From an uncultured Pedobacter sp. (GTDB taxonomy: Bacteria; Bacteroidota; Bacteroidia; Sphingobacteriales; Sphingobacteriaceae): a stretch of DNA of 63,607 nt. Below are positions 11,001 through 20,100 of this stretch, piece after piece. The position numbers and the translations under genes were made by a program. Under the pieces are notes generated by a model. It was not told the origin of the DNA and made no database searches. It saw nothing but the letters and a program-made list of their open reading frames with translations. Each line of letters starts with the position of its first letter. Within the stretch, counting starts at the first letter, position 1. The stretch lies in NCBI GenBank assembly GCA_946478755.1, contig CAMLDJ010000003.1, positions 1 to 63,607 on the forward strand, written 5' to 3'.

Positions 11001-11192
11001 GAGTTGGGTTATAACCTGAAAGGCGATTTTCTATCGAAGATCAAGGTTTCTGGAGTAAGAGTATTTGCAAGTGCATTCAACCTGTTCACCATCACTAAAG
11101 TAAAAGATTATGATCCTGAAGGCAGCAGCGAAAGCGGACAGTTTTATCCTCAGCAAAGGATCATCAATCTAGGTGCAAACGTTAAATTTTAA
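8001..11192 (+). CDS. SusC-like TonB-dependent outer-membrane transporter
   Basis: 1063 residues, full length for SusC. A signal peptide (LLLSAQPAQASA) is followed by a carboxypeptidase-regulatory domain at about 50-130 (VSGTVSDETGTALPGVSVRV). The TonB-box region is LSELIVVGYGTQKKE, and the plug carries KDASAAIYGNRAANGVILVT. The barrel ends PQQRIINLGANVKF. It should import oligosaccharides released at the surface, in complex with the SusD encoded 11 bp downstream. Start choice: the ATG at 8001 gives a conventional signal peptide. With the following GH30 and GH35 genes it forms a four-gene PUL, probably for a galactan. Confidence 0.96.
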   Translation: MRKVIQNVSSPFWLVTKKVFVVTAVNALLLSAQPAQASAMLTVNTTALNVRQTVVSGTVSDETGTALPGVSVRVKGTATGTMTNAQGKYSINVAGDNAILVFSYVGYTSIELPAAGKTVLNARLSPDAKSLSELIVVGYGTQKKETVTGSISQVKGADLVKSPQPNLSNALAGRFSGVMINNRGGEPGYDGSNITIRGQATTGSNSVLVVVDGVPGQIGGLERLDPNDIESISVLKDASAAIYGNRAANGVILVTTKRGKTGKPTISYSFNQGFSSPTRVPKLADAATYAQLMNEINYDSNPAGGLNQSYSEAQIQKFRDGSDPLLFPNTDWAKTVLKDVSTQNQHSLSVNGGTEDVKYYVSLGAINQDGLYKNGVTSYKQYNFRSNIDANISKRLKVGLSLAGREENRKFPITGANDLFRSIYRSKPIVAAFYPNGLPTRGIEGSNPAVLVTDLGGTSNNPTQVLNAILKGSYQIPGLEGLSVDGFFAADKSNVFTKTFNKPYLLYEYQASSDTYTSGIYGGNNNKATLKESQRRESLLTSNIKLNFARRFGRHDINAFVGYEQSKNNLEYFDAERFNFLSTQLPELSQGGTAAADSRNSGYSSNYTRKSIISRLAYNFDDKYLLEAQLRRDGSSIFAEGKQWGTFPSVSAGWRINKEKWFSEKIGFFDELKLRASYGSLGNDNVNAFQYYDNYILVGNGFVAQAPGGSASIQQGVGLSKLANPQITWEVSKKLDVGINATFLKHFTLEAIYFKQQRSDILAARNASLPGTSGIVNPYNDNSPTYNPLVPSENIGKVNSEGFEGTLGYNHQGPEFNWGLSGNFTYAKSKIIFIDEASGTLAHQRQTGGPLNSYLLYNSIGLFRSQADLDNNPHVPGAKVGDLIYEDYNGDGVLNADDMTRAKYGNIPQVTYGFNFNAAYKNFDLSILFAGQAQVSQYVLPESGSVGNFYSSWADNRFSPSNPNGTYPKVTERASNSISGGSYRNTFWLNNAAFLRLKNVELGYNLKGDFLSKIKVSGVRVFASAFNLFTITKVKDYDPEGSSESGQFYPQQRIINLGANVKF

Positions 11193-11203
11193 TTCTTGTC
11201 AAA

Positions 11204-12904
11204 ATGAAGTACAAATATAGCATACCAGTTTTTATTCTACTAGGCGGTGTACTGGCACTGGGTTCATGTAAAAAAGATGATCTGAATGTTGTCGCAACCG
11301 ACAGGATACCAACCAATACACTGGAGACAGATACAGCCGTATTTGAAGCCTTTGTCGTGAACAGTTACATTGGTACCAGGCTTCAGAATAAGGAAGCTGA
11401 CGGAACGAATCCGGGATTCGGCCGTGGCTTTGAATACAGCATGTGGAGTTCGTTAACAGACGAATCCATCTATAATAATGACGACGATACCTGGTTGGTT
11501 CAGCGTGGACAGCTTGCTCCCGAAAACCTGGGGGCACTTGGCGTATTGTGGGGCAGAAGTTACCGCGGTATACGTGAGTGTAATTATGCACTTAGCGTGC
11601 TGTCAAACATTCAAATGAGTGCAGGGCGTAAAAGCAGGCTCGAGGGCGAATTGAAATTTATCCGGGCTTTCCGCTACCAGGACCTAATCAGGAATTATGG
11701 CAGGGTCGTACTGATGGGCGATCGGGTACTTGGTTTAACAGATGATCTGCAGGATCCGACCTTATTTCAGCGCGCAACCATGAAAGAAGGTATTGATTAT
11801 GTCGTTGCCCAGCTGGATGATGCCGCAGCAAAATTGCCATTGAACAATACTGATAGCTGGCAGTTGGGTAGAGCCACCCGGGGAGCCGCAATGGCATTAA
11901 AATCCAGGCTGTTGCTCTATGCGGCTAGTCCGCTATATGCCGCCGGAACTTGGGAAGCTGCGGTTACAGCAGCCCAACAGGTGATTAGCCTTAACAAATA
12001 CCAGCTTTATCAAGGTGGTTACGGGAACATGTTCCTGATCAATGAAAGTGAAGAAGTCATCTTCGAACGCCTGTATACCAAGAATGCCAACCATGTGCAC
12101 CTGGAAATTGCAAACGGACCAAATGGCTATGGGGGATGGGCAGGGAATACCCCTACCCAGAACATGGTAGATGCCTACGACCTGACCAACGGTTTACCGG
12201 CAAATACAACCAACCCAATGTATGATGCAGCCAAACCTTATGATAACCGTGATCCCCGTTTTGCAGCAACAATCCTATACAATGGCGCAGCCTACCGGGA
12301 GCGTAATGTAGAAACATTTATTCCTGGTGGGAAAGACAGCAGGGATGGAAATGACAACTGGAATACAACAAAAACCGGTTACTACCTTAAAAAATACATG
12401 AATGATGCTTATCCGCTGCAAAACCCATGGGGTAATGCTGGTTTCCAACCCTGGATCTATATCAGGTACGCGGAAATCCTGCTCAATTTTGCGGAAGCCG
12501 CAAATGAGGCCTATGGTCCTGATGTATTACCTCCGGGAGCGACCATGTCTGCCCGTCAGGCGGTCAACATGATCCGTTCAAGAGCAAGTGTAAATATGCC
12601 TCCGCTATCCGTGGGTATGAACCAGACCGACATGCGTACGGCCATCAGACATGAACGTCAGATAGAGCTTGCCTTCGAAGAACACCGTTTTTATGATGTC
12701 AGAAGATGGAAGATAGCAGAAGTAACAGAAAATGAGCCTTCCCGAGGAGTGATCATCACCAAAAACACCGATGGTACTTTCAGCTATGCGCCTAAGGTGG
12801 CATTAGACGGGCGTAAGTTCGAGGTACAGCACTATTGGCTGCCAATTCCGAGGGCTGAAATTTTGGCTTCAGGAAATAGACTGGAGCAAAATCCTTTTTA
12901 CTAA
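11204..12904 (+). CDS. SusD/RagB-family glycan-binding lipoprotein
   Basis: 566 residues, lipidated at Cys22 (VLALGSCKKDD). SusD features are visible in order: the helical RKSRLEGELKFIRAFRYQDLIRNYG region near 145, MALKSRLLLYAASPLYA near 230, IYIRYAEILLNFAEAANEA near 430 and RHERQIELAFEEHRFYDVRRW near 490, ending LEQNPFY. It lies 11 bp after the SusC gene and should be its surface partner. A 71-bp gap separates it from the GH30 gene, which is still likely to be in the same transcript. Confidence 0.95.
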   Translation: MKYKYSIPVFILLGGVLALGSCKKDDLNVVATDRIPTNTLETDTAVFEAFVVNSYIGTRLQNKEADGTNPGFGRGFEYSMWSSLTDESIYNNDDDTWLVQRGQLAPENLGALGVLWGRSYRGIRECNYALSVLSNIQMSAGRKSRLEGELKFIRAFRYQDLIRNYGRVVLMGDRVLGLTDDLQDPTLFQRATMKEGIDYVVAQLDDAAAKLPLNNTDSWQLGRATRGAAMALKSRLLLYAASPLYAAGTWEAAVTAAQQVISLNKYQLYQGGYGNMFLINESEEVIFERLYTKNANHVHLEIANGPNGYGGWAGNTPTQNMVDAYDLTNGLPANTTNPMYDAAKPYDNRDPRFAATILYNGAAYRERNVETFIPGGKDSRDGNDNWNTTKTGYYLKKYMNDAYPLQNPWGNAGFQPWIYIRYAEILLNFAEAANEAYGPDVLPPGATMSARQAVNMIRSRASVNMPPLSVGMNQTDMRTAIRHERQIELAFEEHRFYDVRRWKIAEVTENEPSRGVIITKNTDGTFSYAPKVALDGRKFEVQHYWLPIPRAEILASGNRLEQNPFY

Positions 12905-12975
12905 ATCAAAGCAAGCGGGAATGCACAGTCCTTTCCCGCATGCTCCTCTATTGATATCAAATAAAATCATCGGAT

Positions 12976-14478
12976 ATGTACAAGAGCCGTTTATTTAAGT
13001 GCGTCGTTGCTTTGCTCATCAGTTCAAACCTGGCAATCGCCCAGCAGGCCAGACGGATAAAAGTAGATATAGACCTTGGGCACCCTGCCCAGGTGATAGA
13101 AGGGTTTGGCGCCTCAGATGCCTGGACCTGCCAGTTTGCAGGACTATGGCCAGAAGACAAAAAGACCAAAATGGCAGATCTGCTGTTTAGTACGAAAATG
13201 GATAAAAACGGACAGCCGCTGGGCATAGGTTTAAATTTTTGGAGGTTGGGCATTGGTGCAGGTAGTGCCGAACAAGGTAAAGAAAGCGATATACGTGATC
13301 AGTGGCGCAGACAAGAGTCTTTTCTGAAGCTCGATGGAACCTACAACGAGCAGGCGATGGCCGGAAACATCTGGTTTGTAAATGCTGCGAAAGCACGCGG
13401 GGTAAAGAACTTTGTTGGCTTCGTCAACAGTCCGCATGTACGCTTCACCTTAAATAAAAAAGCCTATTCTTCAGATGGTCTTTGCAATCTGGACTTTAAC
13501 AAACTGGATGCGTTTTGCGAGGATTTGGCGGCGCAAATTAAAATAATTAAAGAGAAAACAGGAGTTGAGTTCAATTATGTCAGCCCGGTAAATGAACCCC
13601 AATGGAAATGGGATGAGCACAAACAGGAGGGCTGTCCCTATAACAATTCCGAAATTGCAGGGCTCGTCAAGGGATTGTCCAAAACCCTCGATAAACATCG
13701 GCTGACAACAAAAATACAACTGGCGGAAGCCGGTCAGCTTGATTTCCTGTATGACAATGGGAATCTTTCAAAAGGCAATCAGGTAAACGATTTCTTTAAC
13801 CCCGCTTCTGCAAACTATATTGGGCAGCTCAAAAATGTAGACCGGTCTATATCCGGACACAGTTATTTTACGACTAGCCCCGATCAGCGGGCAGTTCAGA
13901 TCCGGTCCGCCGTAGCAGCAGAGGTAGCCAAAATTAAGGGCTTGCGCTACTGGATGTCAGAGTATTGTGTCCTGGGAGATAGCCTGATGAAGGGCGAAGG
14001 CCGGGATTTAAATATCGATCCTGCTTTGTTCATCGCAAAGTTAATCCATAATGACCTCTCTATATCTAATGCCAGTAGCTGGCAATGGTGGCTCGCGATC
14101 TCTTCCGGTGATTATAAAGACGGACTGGTCTATATCGATAGAAACCAACAGGATGGAAATGTATATGAAAGTAAAATACTTTGGGCACTGGGAAATTACA
14201 GCCGTTTTATTCCTGCGGGAAGTATGCGGCTTCCCGTACGCAGTGATGCCGGCAATGAGGTCCTGATCTCGTCTTACATCCATAAAAAAAAGTTGATCAC
14301 CGTAGTGGTCAATACAAGTAATGAAGCCCTGCTGGTCTCCCTGAATGCGGAAGGGAGGAGGCTTAAAAAGGCGATGACTTATACCACTTCAGCGACTTTG
14401 AGCCTCGCCCCTTTAGCTGCAGACACGAAGGAGGTCAATGTGCCAGCCAGGTCAGTAAAAACAATCATTAACGATTGA
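12976..14478 (+). CDS. GH30-family glycoside hydrolase, secreted
   Basis: 500 residues with a signal peptide (VALLISSNLAIAQQ). The fold is the GH30 (beta/alpha)8 barrel plus beta side domain: VIEGFGASDAW near 40, FWRLGIGAGSAEQG near 88, acid/base Glu207 in SPVNEPQW and likely nucleophile Glu329 in WMSEYCVLGD. A C-terminal beta domain ends PARSVKTII. GH30 enzymes are retaining beta-glycosidases; several Bacteroidota members cleave beta-1,6-galactan or beta-1,6-glucan. The NSPP motif usual after strand 3 is NSPHVRFT here, so specificity may differ. The neighbouring beta-galactosidase suggests a galactan, which is inference. Confidence 0.88.
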   Translation: MYKSRLFKCVVALLISSNLAIAQQARRIKVDIDLGHPAQVIEGFGASDAWTCQFAGLWPEDKKTKMADLLFSTKMDKNGQPLGIGLNFWRLGIGAGSAEQGKESDIRDQWRRQESFLKLDGTYNEQAMAGNIWFVNAAKARGVKNFVGFVNSPHVRFTLNKKAYSSDGLCNLDFNKLDAFCEDLAAQIKIIKEKTGVEFNYVSPVNEPQWKWDEHKQEGCPYNNSEIAGLVKGLSKTLDKHRLTTKIQLAEAGQLDFLYDNGNLSKGNQVNDFFNPASANYIGQLKNVDRSISGHSYFTTSPDQRAVQIRSAVAAEVAKIKGLRYWMSEYCVLGDSLMKGEGRDLNIDPALFIAKLIHNDLSISNASSWQWWLAISSGDYKDGLVYIDRNQQDGNVYESKILWALGNYSRFIPAGSMRLPVRSDAGNEVLISSYIHKKKLITVVVNTSNEALLVSLNAEGRRLKKAMTYTTSATLSLAPLAADTKEVNVPARSVKTIIND

Positions 14479-14530
14479 AACAAACTGTCGCCGGTAAAAA
14501 CCATAAAATTATAAATGAAATGCTATACTG

Positions 14531-16363
14531 ATGAAACTACTGAATTTAATTTGCTTGTCCCTCGTGTTGCTATTGCTGGCTGGCTGTGGTAAAAAGAATG
14601 CAACACATACTTTTGAACTCGGAGATAACGACTTTCTGCTTGATGGAAAACCTTTCCAGATTATATCCGGTGAAATACATTATCCCCGGGTGCCCAGGGA
14701 AGCCTGGAGGCACCGGATGAAAATGGCAAAAGCCATGGGACTCAATACCATCGGGACTTATGTGTTCTGGAATGCCCATGAGCCCGAAAAGGGCATATTT
14801 GATTTTGCTGGTAACAACGACATTGCCGAATTTGTAAAGATCGCTCAACAAGAAGGTTTATGGGTTATTTTACGGCCGAGCCCTTACGTATGCGCTGAGT
14901 GGGAATTTGGAGGTTATCCATACTGGCTTCAAAATGAGCAGGGCATGAAGGTAAGAAGCAGGGAACGACAATACCTGGAAGAATACCGCAAATACATCAA
15001 CGAGGTAGGTAAACAGCTTGCGCCGCTACAGATTAACCATGGTGGAAATGTATTGATGGTACAGATTGAAAATGAATACGGCTCCTATGGTGCCGATAAA
15101 GAATACCTTGACATTAACCGCGAGATGTTTATTGATGCGGGGTTTGACGGTATTCTTTACACCTGCGACCCGCAAAAGGATCTTAAAAACGGACACCTGC
15201 CCGGTACGCTGCCTGCAATTAACGGCCAGGATAATCCTGTAATTGTTAAAAAAGAAATCCGGGGATTAAATGCTGGTAAAGGCCCATTCTTCATAGCGGA
15301 ATGGTACCCGGCATGGTTCGACTGGTGGGGTACGCCACACCATAAAGTTCCGGCCGAGCAGTATACCGGAAAGCTGGATTCGGTTCTGGGCGCTGGCATT
15401 TCCATCAATATGTATATGTTCCATGGTGGCAGCACACGCGATTTCATGAATGGGGCAAATTTCCGCGACAGCATACCTTACGAACCTCAGATCAGCAGTT
15501 ACGATTATGATGCACCACTTGACGAAGCTGGTAACGCCACCGATAAATTCATGAAATTCAGGGCGGTGATCGAAAAGCATTTGCCTGCGGGGACAAAGCT
15601 GTCGGCTGTTCCTACTGCGAAACCAGCAGCAGCGTTGGATGCGATCCATTTTTCTGACGAAGTCAGTATTTATGACTACCTGGAAAAAGCAACGCATAGC
15701 AGTCAGCCATTGACCTTCGAAGATCTGAACCAGGCCTACGGATATATGCTTTATCGCACAACGATCCCGGGCGGAAAGCAGGGGATGTTAAAAATAGACG
15801 GCCTGAAGGACTACGGGCTGGTGTATGTAAATGGGAAGAGACAGGGAATCTTAGACAGGCGATTGAACCAGGACAGTCTGAAGATTGATTTACCGCAAGG
15901 GAAGGTTACCCTGGATATTTTAGTGGAAAACATGGGAAGGATTAACTACGGACCATTTTTACTTCAAAATAAAAAAGGGATCACCGGGCAGGTCACTTTA
16001 GCCGGTGCTGCCTTAAAATCCTGGGAAATGTTTTCTCTGCCCTTCAAAACACAACCAGAGAAAAAGCAGGGCAGCAAAGCAGCGAAAGGGGATGAGCCGA
16101 TGTTGAAGCATGCTGAATTTGAGCTTCAACAGGTGCAGGACACCTACCTGGATATGCGCAAATGGGGTAAAGGTGTCATCTGGGTAAATGGCCATAATCT
16201 TGGTAAATATTGGAGCATCGGCCCTCAGCAAACGGTTTACCTGCCCGCGGAATGGTTAAAGAAAGGCAAAAATCAGGTGGTCGTACTTGATCTTTATAAG
16301 TTCGATCAGCAATTGCTGACCAGCCTTGCTAAACCAATTCTTGATCAGATCGTTGTGCAGTAG
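14531..16363 (+). CDS. GH35 beta-galactosidase, lipoprotein
   Basis: 610 residues; a lipobox at LLAGC (Cys19) predicts membrane anchoring. The GH35 barrel starts FLLDGKPFQIISGEIHYPRV. The acid/base is Glu182 in QIENEYGSYG and the nucleophile Glu257 in FIAEWYPAWFDWWG. Two jelly-roll domains follow (GYMLYRTTIPGG, then DMRKWGKGVIWVNGHNLGKYW). It removes terminal beta-galactose from oligosaccharides, matching the upstream GH30. It is 52 bp after the GH30 gene and ends the PUL. The family is certain; the natural linkage is not. Confidence 0.93.
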   Translation: MKLLNLICLSLVLLLLAGCGKKNATHTFELGDNDFLLDGKPFQIISGEIHYPRVPREAWRHRMKMAKAMGLNTIGTYVFWNAHEPEKGIFDFAGNNDIAEFVKIAQQEGLWVILRPSPYVCAEWEFGGYPYWLQNEQGMKVRSRERQYLEEYRKYINEVGKQLAPLQINHGGNVLMVQIENEYGSYGADKEYLDINREMFIDAGFDGILYTCDPQKDLKNGHLPGTLPAINGQDNPVIVKKEIRGLNAGKGPFFIAEWYPAWFDWWGTPHHKVPAEQYTGKLDSVLGAGISINMYMFHGGSTRDFMNGANFRDSIPYEPQISSYDYDAPLDEAGNATDKFMKFRAVIEKHLPAGTKLSAVPTAKPAAALDAIHFSDEVSIYDYLEKATHSSQPLTFEDLNQAYGYMLYRTTIPGGKQGMLKIDGLKDYGLVYVNGKRQGILDRRLNQDSLKIDLPQGKVTLDILVENMGRINYGPFLLQNKKGITGQVTLAGAALKSWEMFSLPFKTQPEKKQGSKAAKGDEPMLKHAEFELQQVQDTYLDMRKWGKGVIWVNGHNLGKYWSIGPQQTVYLPAEWLKKGKNQVVVLDLYKFDQQLLTSLAKPILDQIVVQ

Positions 16364-16450
16364 CGCCATCAATCCGCTGCAGGTTCAAGAGCGCTGCGGG
16401 TGTTCTTCTATGTATTCCGTCATAGATTTTGCTTAGCAAAACTGGCGGGG

Positions 16451-16501
16451 TACATAAAATTGGCTGATAATACGTAGTTTCCCCTGCTGTAAACCGTATT
16501 T
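16451..16501 (+). promoter_or_regulatory. Upstream boxes shared with the LuxR-type regulator gene
   Basis: TACATAAAATTGGC (16451-16464) plus AATACG (16469-16474) match CACGTAAGATTGGC plus AATACG at 25519-25540, with 11 of 14 identical in the first part. AAACCGTATTT (16491-16501) is identical at 25495-25505. Together with the palindrome at 16531 this makes three shared elements, so a common regulator is likely. Confidence 0.5.
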
Positions 16502-16530
16502 TTTTGAAAACGAAAAGCCGACAGATTTGT

Positions 16531-16552
16531 TTTTATATCAGCTGATATAAAA
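16531..16552. promoter_or_regulatory. 22-bp perfect palindrome just before the dehydrogenase-like gene
   Basis: The palindrome has the core ATATCAGCTGATAT and extends to 11-base arms. It ends three bases before the ATG at 16556, so a bound protein or a hairpin would affect initiation directly. A related copy with the same left arm (TTTTATATCAGC-n-GATA) is at 25581-25597. Confidence 0.5.
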
Positions 16553-16555
16553 CAT

Positions 16556-17146
16556 ATGAACATAAACAACTTAATGGTAAACCTTCCTGAAGATCTTTCC
16601 GGAAAGAAAATACTTATCGCCGGGGGTACTCAAGGAATCGGACGTGAAATCACCCTAATGCTGGCTGGTAGGGGAGCAAAAGTAATCGTTTTGGGAGATT
16701 GTCAGGCAGACCTTGACCGCACCATGGCAGAACTCCGGCTTATGGGACGGGAGTCTGATTGCTATGGGATGGTTGCGGACCCGGCCGATCAGATGGACAT
16801 CAACATCATCCTTACCGTTATAGACCGGCTCTTCAGAGGGGTAGACATCCTGATCAATAATAATATGTTTGCTTTTCCTCATTATGCAGGTGAGGGGGAC
16901 AAGCATGTAAAAAACATGTTGTATTCAAAGTTGCAGGGACAGTTTAAGTGCAGCAAAGAGATCGCTGAACGCATGCACAGAAAAGGTTCGGGTTTTATAT
17001 ACAACATCAACACCCTGGATAAAGATTTTCAACATAAATACACAGACTTGTATCACACTGCGGAAAAGAGCTTCAGAAGTTTCAATACGAAGCTGCAGAA
17101 GGAAGTGTCGGATAAGAATATCAAAATCAGCTTATCTTCCGTATAG
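16556..17146 (+). CDS. Short-chain dehydrogenase-like protein, catalytic residues lost
   Basis: 196 residues, shorter than the usual about 250. The Rossmann start is clear (KKILIAGGTQGIGREITLML, near residue 13), with the cofactor-binding glycine motif GGTQGIG. The usual NNAG is NNNM. The catalytic region is altered: where classical members have Ser and a Tyr-x-x-x-Lys, this protein has NINTLDK and HTAEK, so His replaces Tyr (a Tyr is one residue earlier) and the Ser is absent. The protein stops soon after beta-strand 6 and lacks the substrate loop. It may bind NAD(P) without oxidoreductase activity. It overlaps the end of the convergent treY-malQ gene by 15 bp. Confidence 0.75.
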   Translation: MNINNLMVNLPEDLSGKKILIAGGTQGIGREITLMLAGRGAKVIVLGDCQADLDRTMAELRLMGRESDCYGMVADPADQMDINIILTVIDRLFRGVDILINNNMFAFPHYAGEGDKHVKNMLYSKLQGQFKCSKEIAERMHRKGSGFIYNINTLDKDFQHKYTDLYHTAEKSFRSFNTKLQKEVSDKNIKISLSSV

Positions 17147-20100
17147 CAGAACAAGATCTCCAAGAAATGCACCGCTGCTTTCGTTAAGCTCATGGGCTTT
17201 TAACCGCCATTTCCAGTTGTTTTTAGCAAAGGCCGGCACGTTCATTCTTGCCTGGGCATCCTTTTTCAGAACGTCCTGCATCGGAACGATTGCAATGTTT
17301 GCGATGGATGCGTATGCCATCCTAATCATCACTTTGTTAATGTTCTTCCCGGAAATTTTAGTTCCCAGGTATTTCTGTATGCGCATCCTTCCTTCTTCAT
17401 CCAGTTCCTGTTCAAACCATCCCAGCGTCGTATTGTTGTCGTGGGTGCCTGTATAGACCAGGCAACGATCATGTTGATAATTGTGGGGGAGATGAATAGA
17501 ATCTGGTGCATCCGGTCCGAACGCGAACTGCAAAACTTTCATGCCTGGCAGCTTCAGCTGTTCTATAAGATTGACGACCTCAGCGTTGATGTCGCCGAGA
17601 TCTTCAGCAATAAGTGGCAGTTTACCGAGATGCTTCTGCAGGGCAGAAAAGAGCGCCATCCCGGGACCCGGTTTCCATTGGCCAGGCTTTGCTGAGGTAC
17701 TGTTTGCCGGTACTTCCCAATAGGCAGAAAAGGCCCGGAAATGATCCAGCCGAAGCAAATCATACAATTCCAGATTCTTTGCGATCCGCTGAACCCACCA
17801 CTTATATTTTTCCTTTGCCATTGTTTTCCAGTTGTACACCGGCATTCCCCACAGCTGTCCCTCTGCATTGAAATAATCAGGAGGAACACCGGCCATGCCT
17901 TTCAATTCACCATTCGGGGCAATGAGGAATAGTTGTGGATTTGCCCATACATCTGCAGAGTCCAGCGCGGTATAAAAAGGGAGGTCGCCGATGATCTTAA
18001 TGCCCAGCGCTTTCGCCCTTTGTTTTAACTTTGCCCACTGTCCAAAGCAGATATATTGCGTCCATTTAATCTGGTCCAGCAAAAGACGGTGCTTATCGCT
18101 GAACGCTTGGAGGGCATTGGCTTTCCTGTATTTCAGGCCTTCCGGCCAGTCGAACCAGGCTTTTTCCTTGTGTCTGGATTTAATCACTTCATAAAGCGCG
18201 TAATCATCAAGCCAATACGCTTCCTTCCGGCAAAAGTTGACAAAAGCACGATCCGCGATCTTAGAGCTATCCGTCTTTGCACCATATTGCTGGAAGGCTT
18301 TAGCCAGCAGCAGACCTTTTTCTTTTTCCACTCCCCGGTAATTCACCATTTTCCTGTCTATATGTGCATGACGGTTCAGATCCGCTGTGGTCAGCAAACC
18401 TGCTTTAGCCAGGTCGTCTGGACTGATCAGCAAGGTGTTTCCGGCCATGACAGAACTGGCACTGTAGGGTGAATAAGCTTGTTCCTCTGCGAGTGGGTTC
18501 ATGGGTAATACCTGCCAGTATTTCTGGCCTGCTGTAGATAAAAACGTTAAAAAGTTTCGTGCCGATGGACCAAAATCGCCTATGCCGAATTCCGATGGCA
18601 GTGAAGAGATATGCATCAATATTCCAGCACCTCTTTTTCGTTCCTGCTGTTTAAGATGCAGTACAGCCAGGGGAACATCGCAAAAAACAGCCTGCAGTTT
18701 AATGACCCCGTCAGCCTGACCAGTAAGATCTCTAAACACATCCCGGTAAGTCGCAGCTGCGTCTGCCGGCAGGTGTACTTCGGTATCTTGCCAATCGGCT
18801 TTGCCAATCTGGTCTGCATTCGCATCCAGCATTGCTGCGAGATTTACGGGTAGTAAAAAAACAGCCCAGTCCCGCTGGTACCTGCGTGCAAAGGCAATTA
18901 CATGTCCAGCGTACCGGCCTTTAACGATTAGTGGAATATATAAGCCTTCTGAAAAGAGCAGAGGGTTTTCAAGGCGGAATTTCAACAGGCGATGCAAAAA
19001 ATAGAGCTTAATTCTGCCATCTGCTGCCTCCTTCCACAAGCGATCCAGGTCTGCCGGCTGCTGATCAAAATACTTCAGGTATTGCTGCCTTGTCCGGTAG
19101 TCTACCGGGCGTCTGTTGTCCGGATCAACCATACTCAGGTCCCATAACTCCGTTCCCTGGTAAGTGTCTGGTATACCCGGACTTCCGAATTTAATGAGCA
19201 ATGCAGAAAGGGCGCTGATCCTGCCCAGCATCGTTACTTTTTGCTGAAAGCGTATAAAATCTTTCCAGAATTTCCGTTTTTCATCCAATAGCTGCTTTAC
19301 AAATTCCCGGGTATGTTCTTCATAGTCCAGATCCGGGCTTTCCCATTCCGAATTTCGCTTCGATTCGCGCAATGCCTTTTCTATATATTCCAGCAGCCGG
19401 CTCTGGTAACTTTCCAGCTCTTCTTTTCTTTCCGAAAAAGTTGCTACCAGGCTCTGGTAAATAAAATATTCATCATTGGCATCCGGCTTTCCCTTACTTT
19501 TAAGTTCCAGGTTCAGTTCCTGCCAGTACCTGACCGTATCAATCCATTCCTTTCTAAGGTCGGTAAGCACATTCAGGCGGGCCCGGGCATCCTCACCCCG
19601 TTTTGTGTCGTGAGTAGCCGTTGCATTTAAGGTCAGCGGCCAGGCCTCGTACCGCTCTACTATAGCTTTATGGAAGTCATCCACCGATATTCCAAATACC
19701 TCAGGTGAATCGCCCACCTCATTATTTCCGATAAACCTGTTAAACGTATACATTAAAGTGTCTTCCACCCCTTTAGCCATTAGTGGGCCGCTAAACTGCA
19801 TCAGTCGCTGATAAAAGAAAATATCTCCATTCAATAGAGCTTCCCGGAGTGGGTTGAGGTAAGGCCGGTATTCGGCTTTATCTTCCAGCTCGCTAAAAAT
19901 CCCTTCCAGTAAACTGAGTTCGTTTTCAGGCAAAGGATGGGCATGGCCATAAAGGCGATATACCGGGCAGCGGACCAATAATTCAGCCAGGAGCGCCTTA
20001 CACATTTCGAGGTCATGTGGGCCATATTGCTGCGCGTCAATCGATCCCGACTCAAGCAGTAATTGAAACAGATTCTCCAGCTCGCCCTGCATATAGCTCA

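Noticed and set aside
15266..15697. 143-codon open frame on the minus strand
   Set aside because: Lies wholly inside the GH35 gene in antisense; no ribosome site and no recognisable protein pattern.
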